The translations under genes and the position numbers were made by a program. The notes under the pieces are model-generated. The model saw only the letters and a list, made by a program, of their open reading frames with translations, was not told the origin of the DNA and did no database searches. This document shows positions 13,501 through 24,705 of a DNA stretch of 64,000 bases, piece by piece. Each line of letters opens with the position of its first letter. The first letter of the stretch is position 1. Location: NCBI GenBank assembly GCA_026874595.1, contig CM049314.1, positions 33,862,229 to 33,926,228 on the forward strand, in the 5' to 3' direction. Source of the stretch: Sipunculus nudus (taxonomy: Eukaryota > Annelida > Sipuncula > Golfingiida > Sipunculidae).

Positions 13501-16500
13501 ACGTGTAGTCTGATGAACTTTGCTATATATCACCATAAATCGCTAAGATCGGATAATATTAAGAATATTTCATGACCTCCAAATATTGGTTAAAGCATCT
13601 AGTTAAGGTAGAGTATATGTTAATCTGTTAATTAATTTTCTCATTGACCAGATTATCTAAATATGTACAATACACAACTTTTCTAAGGGGAAAATTAGGA
13701 GGGTTACAAAAATCAAATTGCAGTTAAAGGGGTATTGGTCCGAAACATGTTTCATATTACTTTGCTCATAATAATTATGGAACCTTGGTTCCAAATATTT
13801 TCATTACCCTGAACACAAAACTTTTCCAATTCAGCAATGTGTTCCTCACTATTTACCTATTTTTAAATTGCAACAGACAGACAATGAATAATATTGTCAT
13901 TTTTTTGTTATTCCCACTATGAAGCAATATTGCACACACGTACTTCAAAATGTTTAATGAATTTTAATAAATTAATGATTATACATTATATAAATATAAA
14001 TATATTCTATGTTTATTACCTAACTATATATTATCATATATAAGGTATTATTATTTTGTTATATATATGTTATTTATTTTCATTGACATAATGGTTAAGT
14101 TGTGTTTTGAAATAAAAAAAAACTGATTAGATGTCATGTTTAATCATATCTGAGATTTCCCCTGATAAAAAAGTGAAAATGGCTTGCTCATGGTAGGTCA
14201 TGACTTCTAGATTATTCCTGTTTCAGTCCATATTTAAACTTGGAATCAGAACGCTTATCAAAATATATATATCTTAACATATCACCTTCTTCATTCTAAT
14301 TCAAGAGGCGGGGTCATCAAAAGGCCTATCCTTGATAGAGAAATATGTTGAAAATACCTGTATATGCGGCAAGATCACATTCTTCGGCTTGTGAATATTC
14401 TTGGCCACTGCATTGGCCAAATGGACACACTTCTCTCCTAGTCCTTGCTCCTTTCCCACATGTCACGGTACACGAAGACCACTGGCCCCACTGAACTGTT
14501 AATTCAAATGAAGACTGCTCAGGAAAGGAGAAGAAAGAATTAGGGCTTTCATTCCTACTGCGAGATGTACTAATGATTATAGTAGGCCTACAGTATTACA
14601 ATTCAGTCCCTGTGGGGTATTTGAGGAAAAGATAATTTTCTATTTAAACTTCCTCTTGATATAGTAGAACGTCGAATATCCGAACACCATTTATCCGAAA
14701 TCTATACAAGGACTAAAAAAATCCAGAATAAAATTGGTATAAAAGATTGTCGATTCAAAAACAAAAGTAGCCACATCAGCGGTGATACATATTGCCGACT
14801 GATTAGTGCACCGGAGCGTAGGCAGTAGGAATGAAAACACCGCCACACCAGCCGGGGTTATCCTCGCTTTAATCAGAATGCCCAGGCCGGGTTTATGTAC
14901 AAACAAAATGTTACAACAGACGATACTGAGTAGCCGACCCCAGGTTGTAGGTGTGATAAACTAAGCCTCGTCGATCCCTGTAGTTCTCGGCTCAGCTTTG
15001 ATCAGGTTGGCTTGAAAAGATAGCTTTTATCTTCGATCCGGTAGTCGCCAAGGCCTTGAGTACAACGGTGAGCATTAGTTGAATTTATGTGCGCCTCCCT
15101 TATTTACTCCCAAAGTCTATTGGCCAGATGATTTCTGCTCAACATATGCGAAAAGACTGCAGTTGAGGAAGTCTGAGCTTTATATCAACCATGCTACGAA
15201 GCTGATTTAACCATTGTCACAGTCATTGATAACACGATTTACTGCTCATCCTGGTAATTCTCCACTTGGATTTTTACATTCTGTTAACTCTTACTCGTCA
15301 ATGGAGTCACGTAAGCACCATGTCCTGTCAATTAATGACAAGCTGTCGATCCTTGCAAGACTTGACACGTGTTCAAGGCAAGCTGACTTCGCAAGAGAAT
15401 TAAGCGTCAACAAATCTAAGATCAGCTGCATTAACATTTTGTTTGATTTATTTGAAATAAAACGGTGTACATTAACTTGTTTACTTGTGCTTTCAACCGA
15501 TCCTCTCGCTTGTCATATCAACAAAAAATATAGTACAAATATAAATAGTACCGTAGTTAACCTATCTGCCGAGAGATGGCAGTACTTTCGAGGCCATTCA
15601 TCACAGGTCATTCAAGTTACATGTATCATGGCAGCCACGCGTGACATAATATAGGTACGATACCAATTTTTTCCAGCGCAGGGCTGTTCACCAATAATTA
15701 TATTATTATATAATAATGTGTTCTATATGATGAATTTATTAAATCGATCGAAAATGTTAAAATATATTGTCACACGTGCATTAGGGGCTAGCTTAATCAG
15801 TTTTGGTCAGTGAGTATCAGGTAATATCCCGAACTATTTCATGCGAAATCGTTCATCTGATCGATCGTCCATCCGAACAACAAGCTCGTCCCCGAGGCTT
15901 TCGGAAATACGACGCTCTACTGTATTTATTTTTTCCATAAGCAGGAGAATAATTGGTTCTCAACTGGTTATTGCTTCTGGATTACTCTTGTCCCAGTCCA
16001 TATAAAATCCTTAAATCATAACTTAATGATTAATAAAAGCTTAATAAAATATAAAAATCTAAACATCTTTCTTCTTTCTATTTCAATAGGAAAGGTGATT
16101 AATTAAAAGCATTATTATCGTTACTGACCTTTCCTGTAGAGCAGTTATGCTTACCCGGACACTTTGGCCGATTACATTCTCTGGCCTGAGATTGTTCGTC
16201 ACCAGTACATTGTCCTGATGGGCAAATTTCTCTTCTTGTCTCTATTCCGTTGCAGCACGTGACGGAACACTGAGACCATGGACCCCACAGAACTATCATT
16301 AAAAAATATCAATGTGTAACAGAAACGAGAGATATTAGTAATTTTTTGTAAACATTTATTAAGCGTTGCATTCTTTTGCGATAAATATCTCTCTGCATTG
16401 GAACATAAAGCTTAAATGTAAGCATTAATAAAAATATATTTTCATGTCTGGACTTCACGCAGAGCAGAAGTACTTACCTGGGCACTTTGGCCGATTACAT

Positions 16501-16933
16501 TTTCTGAACTGAGATCGTTCATCACCAGTACATTCACCTGATGGGCAAATTTCTTTCCTTTCCTCTGTTCCTTTGCCGCACGTGACGGAACACTGCGACC
16601 ATGGACCCCAAGGAACTGTTACCAAAATGATAAATAAAGTGGACGATGTGAATTATGATTAAAACTGCGAAAAGGACTTTAATTTGTATATATAAAATAC
16701 GCCTCCGTTGACAACAAAACGGAGTTGTAGATCCTGCTATGTTTAATCATTTTTCTTTGATAAACTTATGCTCGAGAGTTGATTTAAATTCAGAGCCCTC
16801 CTTTCAATTAGTAATATTTTAATTTCAATTCGTTGTTTCTGCAGAAAAATTACATCGTGATAGTATCATGTTTTCCTTGTAAAAGGATTTAACAGTGACT
16901 AACTACCCGGTAGCTAGTTATTCCAAGAGCCAA

Positions 16934-16993
<60 letters not shown>

Positions 16994-17732
16994 GAGAATA
17001 ACTAGCCCCATTGTCTGAAAGTTTCCCGCTGGGCCTGTGATATATATTCCGTTGCAGCACGTGACGGATAATGAGACCACGGACCCCACAGAACTATCAT
17101 TAAAATATCAATGTATAACAGAAACAAGAGATATAAGTTATCTTTTGTAAACATTATAGTTAAGCATTGCATTCTTTTGCACAAATAGTTCTTTGCATTG
17201 GAAAATAAAGCTTGAATGTAAGCATCAATTAAAAAAACATATTTTTGTCTTGACTTCCCGCAGAGCAGAAGTACTCACCTGGACACTTTGGCCGATTACA
17301 TTCTCTGCACTGAGATCGTTCATCACCAGTACATTGACCTGATTGGCAAATTTCCCTTCTTGTCTCTATTCCGTTGCCGCACGTGACGGAACACAGGGAC
17401 CATGGACCCCAAGGAACTGTTACCAAAATGATGAATAAAGTGGACAATGTGAATTATGATTAAACCTGCGAAAAGGACTTTAATTTGTAAATATAAAATA
17501 CGCCTCCGTTGACATCATAACGGAGTTGTTGATCCTGCTATGTTTAATTATTTTTTTTATAAACTTATGCTCGAGAGTTGATTTAAATTCAGATCCCTCC
17601 TTTCAATTAGTAAAATTTCAATTTCAATTCGTTGTTTCTGCAGAAAAATTACATCGTGATAGTATCATGTTTTCCTTGTAAAAGGATTTAACAGTGACTA
17701 ACTACGCGGTAGCTAGTTATTCCAGGAGCCAA

Positions 17733-17792
<60 letters not shown>

Positions 17793-18534
17793 GAGAATAA
17801 CTAGCCCCATTGTCTGAAAGTTTCCCGCTGGGCCTATGATATATATTCCGTTGCAGCACGTGACGGAACACTGAGACCATGGACCCCACAGAACTATCAT
17901 TAAAAAATATCAATGTGTAACAGAAACGAGAGATATTAGTAATTTTTTGTAAACATTTATTAAGCGTTGCATTCTTTTGCGATAAATATCTCTCTGCATT
18001 GGAACATAAAGCTTAAATGTAAGCATTAATAAAAATATATTTTCATGTCTGGACTTCACGCAGAGCAGAAGTACTTACCTGGGCACTTTGGCCGATTACA
18101 TTTTCTGAACTGAGATCGTTCATCACCAGTACATTCACCTGATGGGCAAATTTCTTTCCTTTCCTCTGTTCCTTTGCCGCACGTGACGGAACACTGCGAC
18201 CATGGACCCCAAGGAACTGTTACCAAAATGATAAATAAAGTGGACGATGTGAATTATGATTAAAACTGCGAAAAGGACTTTAATTTGTATATATAAAATA
18301 CGCCTCCGTTGACATCAAAACGGAGTTGTAGATCCTGCTATGTTTAATCATTTTTCTTTGATAAACTTATGCTCGAGAGTTGATTTAAATTCAGAGCCCT
18401 CCTTTCAATTAGTAATATTTTAATTTCAATTCGTTGTTTCTGCAGAAAAATTACATCGTGATAGTATCATGTTTTCCTTGTAAAAGGATTTAACAGTGAC
18501 TAACTACGCGGTAGCTAGTTATTCCAAGAGCCAA

Positions 18535-18592
<58 letters not shown>

Positions 18593-19246
18593 GAGAATAA
18601 CTAGCCCCATTGTCTGAAAGTTTCCCGCTGGGCCTGTGATATATATTCCGTTGCAGCACGTGACGGATAATGAGACCACGGACCCCACAGAACTATCATT
18701 AAAATATCAATGTATAACAGAAACAAGAGATATAAGTTATCTTTTGTAAACATTATAGTTAAGCATTGCATTCTTTTGCACAAATAGTTCTTTGCATTGG
18801 AAAATAAAGCTTGAATGTAAGCATCAATTAAAAAAACATATTTTTGTCTTGACTTCCCGCAGAGCAGAAGTACTCACCTGGACACTTTGGCCGATTACAT
18901 TCTCTGCACTGAGATCGTTCATCACCAGTACATTGACCTGATGGGCAAATTTCCCTTCTTGTCTCTATTCCGTTGCCGCACGTGACGGAACACAGGGACC
19001 ATGGACCCCAAGGAACTGTTACCAAAATGATGAATAAAGTGGACAATGTGAATTATGATTAAACCTGCGAAAAGGATTTTATGCTCGAGAGTTGATTTAA
19101 ATTCAGATCCCTCCTTTCAATTAGTAAAATTTCAATTTCAATTCGTTGTTTCTGCAGAAAAATTACATCGTGATAGTATTATGTTTTCCTTGTAAAAGGA
19201 TTTAACAGTGACTAACTACGCGGTAGCTAGTTATTCTAAGAGCCAA

Positions 19247-19300
<54 letters not shown>

Positions 19301-22300
19301 GAGAATAACTAGCCCCATTGTCTGAAAGTTTCCCGCTGGGCCTATGATATATATTCCGTTGCAGCACGTGACGAAATACTGAGACCATGCACCCAACAGA
19401 ACTATCATTAAAATATCAATGTATAACAGAAAGGAGAGATATAAGTAATCTTTTGTAAACATTATAATTAAGCGTTGCATTCTTTTGCGAAAATTAGCTC
19501 TTTGCATTGCAACTTAAAGCTTGAATGTAAGCATCAATCAAAAAAAATATTTTCGTGTCTGGACTTCCCGCAGAGCAGAAGTCCTTACCTGGACACTTTG
19601 GACGATTGCATTCTCTGCACTGAGATCGTTCATCCCCAGTACATTGACCTGATGGGCAAATTTCTTTCCTTTCCTCTGTTCCTTTGCCGCACGTGACGGA
19701 ACACTGCGACCATGGACCCCAAGGAACTGTTACCAAAATGATAAAGAAAGTGGACAATGTGAATTATGATTAAAACTGCGAAAAGGACTTTAATTTGTAT
19801 ATATAAAATACGCCTCCGTTGACATCATAACTGATTCTTGAATTAGACCCCTAAATATTAAAGGGAATTCCTATATAAACGTTTATCCCACATGATGAGG
19901 TTTTATGTTTACTTCTTTTCTTGTTCAAGCTTCATCGAACTATTAAGATATTATGACATAATGACTTTTTCTGCGTTGCCATCGCCAACAAAACGAGGAT
20001 CTCATTATATTATTGGGCCATGTTATTACAGTTTGCTTAGGATCGCCACACGCGCCTATGCACGTGGTTGCAGGGTTTTTGTAATGTCAGTATAAAACAA
20101 TGAACAAAATTAGCAGTCTAGGGCAGTCCTTGCTGGGGGGGGGGGGGGGTATTCGTTTTACATCGATGGGATCCTCCCAAGATACAGAAATTTGATTCAT
20201 TTTCCTTAATTCAAAAACTATTCTTTAATTTAAACAGACTCATATGACAAGAAAATTTTAAACTTAAATTTTTACATTATCCTATATTCTTACTTAGTCG
20301 GAAACAAAAGAATTCTTTTAAATAGATGTTTTATCTGTTATCAGACTCGTTCTGTAGAGAATCAAAATTTGTGTTTATCTGGACATGTAGGTCGATTACA
20401 TACTCTTTCCTGAGATTGTTTGTCATCACTATATTGACCTAGTGGACAAATTCCACTCCTGGACTCTGTTCCTGTTCCGCATGTTACGGAACACCGAGAC
20501 CAATTACTCCACCGAACTATAAATTAAAATCAAAGTTTCCTCAGAAAAGAGAGAATTAGGGTTTTCATGCCTACTGTTAGATGTACAATGTTATTAGTAC
20601 TGTATTACCATACAGTCTCTGTATATTCTTAATATTTAATAGAGGTGATGATTAGAAATGAAAAAAAAATCATAACAAATTACTCTGTTAAATTTCCAAA
20701 AAAAGTTCATGGAGTATTTTAAAATTGCAAATGATCTAGGTTTTGGAGACTTAAATTATGCGGTCCCAAGATTAGACTTGCTGAATGGTTAAGGGAAATC
20801 GTATATTAACGTATATTACATATATGATCAGGCTATATGTTTATATTTAAAAAAAAGTAATGACCTTGACACTCATTCTGGCTACATTCTCTAGCCTGAG
20901 ACAGTTCTTCTCCCCTACATTGATCAATTGGACACCTTGCACTCCTTGTCTCTGTTCCTTTACCGCATGAACATGAAGACCAAGGGGACCACTGAACTAT
21001 AAAAGATGATTTAATAAATTTCAATAAAAGGGTATTGATTGCGAAATCAGTTCCATATCGTTTCTTACGTTTTAAATATGAAAACCAATTTCTTTAATAT
21101 TTTCATTATCCTGAACACAAAACCTAGATCTTATTACTCTTATCGTCTCGTACATTAACTATGATACTTATTATTTAAAATCCTGAGAATATAGCAATCT
21201 AACCTGCGCCATTTTCATTATTTTTGTTATTCCTATTAAGTTGTAGATTGCATCCACATATTTTAAAATTTGAAATGGATTATTTATATATTATATAAAA
21301 TAATATAATACAAATGTATCAATATATTACATTAATAGTAATATTATATATTATGAATTTTATAATGTTTTATGTTTTTTTTTAATATACTGATTTGTTA
21401 GATTTTGTCATGTTTAATCATATCTGAGATTTTATGTGATAAAAAAAAAACTTGAAAATGGCTTGCGCATATGTCCTAATGCATCTGAATTATTCCTGTC
21501 TCAGTCCATATAAATTCTGAATCAAAAGACTCATTAATATATATATGATAGAGAGAAATGTTGACAATACCTTTACATACGCCACGATCACATTCTTCGG
21601 TTTGTAAACTTTCTTGGTCACTGCACTGGCCAAAAGAACACACTTGTTTCCTAGTCCTTTTGCCTTTCCCACATGTCACGGTACACGAAGACCACTGGTC
21701 CCACTGAACTGTTGATTATAATCAAAGATTTATAGAGCCAATGTTATTACATTTTGCTTACAACATGGGGTGCAGGGCTGGTGTGATTTTGGACCTGTCA
21801 CCAAACCACCTCTCGGCCCCTAAAATCGCAGCCCAACGAACCGGCCCGCCGGTGTCCAGCACAAAAGTGACACATTCCGTTCTTCCAGCTGTCGGATCAG
21901 ACCGGAAGGCTTGTCCCAGTTAAATGCTCACATCCAGTTAGACACATGCTCAATTATAAGTCAGAATTCGGAAATGTAACATGTTTCACGTCATAGCAGA
22001 GATGCAATGCTCGTCCCTCGATATAATATCCAATAATCCTCAGCACTGTACCTTTACATGACCGGTCTGTCAAAATACGAGCTGCGGCGTAGGCTTCGCT
22101 TTCGAGCACAATTTTAGGGATTTTTTGTTATATGTTTTGCCATGTAGCAAGTTTAACATTGCTGCCAGAAGGTAAAGTATATTTTATTTCATAATTCTAA
22201 AAAAAGATATATCATGAGGGGGGGGGGGGCTTAGATATCAGATTTAGCGGGACAAAGCCGACAAACCCTCGAAAGGCGGAGTCGTTTGTTAATGAAACAC

Positions 22301-24662
22301 GGCCCGTGATGCAAGCCTCCCAATTAACCCATCAGATCCTAAAATCTTAAAAAGTGATTATGAAATATAACGTTGCTTAAGCTTTATGAATATTTCAGAT
22401 TAAAGTGAGGTTAAGGTTGTATCTATATTTGTTGGCATTCACTGTTTCGACGATCAGACAATATAGCATGAAAAGCGTAACGGTAACCGTACCGACGTTG
22501 CGTAGCGATATATCAAAATACTGATACAGCCCCAAGGGCTAGCAAATAATTTTTACACATACCCTCTATCAAGAATCTTAAAGTGTTATCTCAGGATTTT
22601 ACAACTTTCTGACAATATGTATTATTTTTGCGCATTTTCTTGCTGTAGTCTGACGAACAAGGAATAAAAATTTTTTAAAAATGTCGGAATTCCAAGGAAA
22701 ACAAGCCGGCACGTCGGGAGTCAGTGTTGTAGGATTATTTCAAATCTTGTTTGCTTTCACTAATCCGGCCAATATTCTCAAGTCGATTAGTGTATGAGTA
22801 ATCCACATGAAACTCTTATCGATTCGTCATTGGTACATTCCACAAAGGTCCTGCACAACCAGCCTTTTCAGCTAATAAAATAAGGCCTTCGCAGAGAGGC
22901 GACCCAAATTTTCAGTATCTCATGAAATAAGGTTATTTTACATGATGGAAATTAACCACTAAAAGCTCTCCAAAGCCAATAAAAGTGCATGTTTTCCCAT
23001 GCTACTCATTGTACTTTATGACAACTGTGTATTTGATTATTGAAACATTCCACTTGATAGGAACTACCCAGCAAAAACTACTCACGATGCTAAATAAGGT
23101 ATCAGTTTCTCCATGAAACACTTAATACACTTTATTAAAACAGGACTAATGGATGAACCAATGTTCGTATGAAATGAAAAGGGCAAGTTTCCGAATCTTG
23201 AATCGTGTATTGCTTACAATCCAAAATAAAGGGGTTCATTATTATTATTCTTCATAAAACTTGAAAATTTTATTTAGTTTAAACATGACAGGACCCCCCC
23301 CCCTCCCCCCCCCCCCCCCCCAATATGCCTGGAAAAGTGGGAGAGGGACATTTCCCGCTGTTCAACACCAAACTGCTTCAATACAAAGTACTCACCAGGG
23401 ACCAAACACTTTTCACAATGCCTGTATTCCTTCTCCTTTTCGGAACAAGGAGGTGCCAAACAATTCCGGGTCCTTGTTTCATTCGTCCCTTTACGTGACC
23501 ACTGCCCCCACGGACCCCAGTCTCCTGGAAAGAATAAGAGGAAAAACATGTTTCCTTGTTAGGCCTTGGGTTATTTAATACTTGATGAGATTCAATGAAC
23601 GCTTTTTTTAGCTTTTATGCCTTACCATATTCTAATTTTAGGTAATTTTTTAGGAAGTCATAATAATTAAAAATCATAAATTATTATCGCAAAGGATATT
23701 TAACAGATCAAGCTGAATTTTAATGTGATTTTCATTCACAATATCTAAAATAGGGTCCTGTATAAACAACAACCTCTTTATGATAGAGATATTTCAAGTA
23801 TAATGCTACATCTCACACACCTGTACATGGATCATTATCGCAGTCTTCTTCCTCTTCAGACTTTTCAGGGTCGGGTAAACAACCAGGGGTTGTACATGGT
23901 CGAATTCTCTTCCTCTGACCCTTTCCACAAGTAGTAGAGCAAGGTGACCATTCTGTCCAAATACCTTTTGACATAAAGGAACAAGACTTTACAGCAAGAA
24001 GTAGTCATATATTATAACCTCTACCACTCAAATATTCAAACTTTGCTGTTTATGGTTCAACATCCGAATCCCACGTAGCCTCTAGACCAAACCCTCACGT
24101 GATACCAATGAGTTGAAGGTCCTTCACGGGAAAAACACGGCAATATCTCCCAACTGCAAATCGAAATTAAGGGTGCAATTTTCCTTAATAATTTCATGAA
24201 AGATTAATGGTTAAAACACTAATAGTCGAGACGTTAGTCGTAAATTGTGGAATATTTAAGTTAGTTTGCATTACGGTTCACCAAAAGCACGTTATCTATG
24301 TGTATAACAGAGAGGATCTATAAGCATGAAAAGGCCTCATAATGTAGGTATATATGGTTTTATCTCTACATGAAAATTCGTCAGAGAATATTTTATAAAT
24401 CGGTATTGATCATTTTAAAAGGTAGGAGTGGGGATACAATTGAAAACTATAACAAGGATATGCTCACCGTAACAGGGCTCTTTCCTGCAGAGCCTTTTGT
24501 CGTCTTTGGGTCCCTGACACTCTCCCTCGGATGGCTGATTTAGACAAGTCCTATTTCGTGTTTCATTCCCATTGCCGCATGGGACATCGCAGTGCCAAGG
24601 CGTCCATTCGTCCCATTTACCTTATATATATAAATATATATATATAATATATATATATATTC

Positions 24663-24705
<43 letters not shown>

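Larger units (their letters stand above)
9981..14357. other. 4.4-kb intron between T31 and T30
   Basis: Very AT-rich. It holds the relic at 11,050 and the repeat region at 12.5-13.1 kb. From about 13,770 it resembles the sequence at 21,080-21,570, as part of the cluster-wide duplication. No exon or RNA gene found. Confidence 0.5.
16300..19760 (-). repeat. Tandem array of ~800-bp units (1.6-kb dimers) carrying TSP1 exons
   Basis: Corresponding exon ends fall at 16,478, 17,279, 18,079, 18,878 and 19,589: spacings of 801, 800, 799 and 711 bp, the last shortened by a deletion of about 85 bp. Each full unit holds a whole exon, a shared intron, an (AT)n block and an exon stub. K-type and N-type exons alternate, so the repeat is a dimer of about 1.6 kb. 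Confidence 0.88.
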
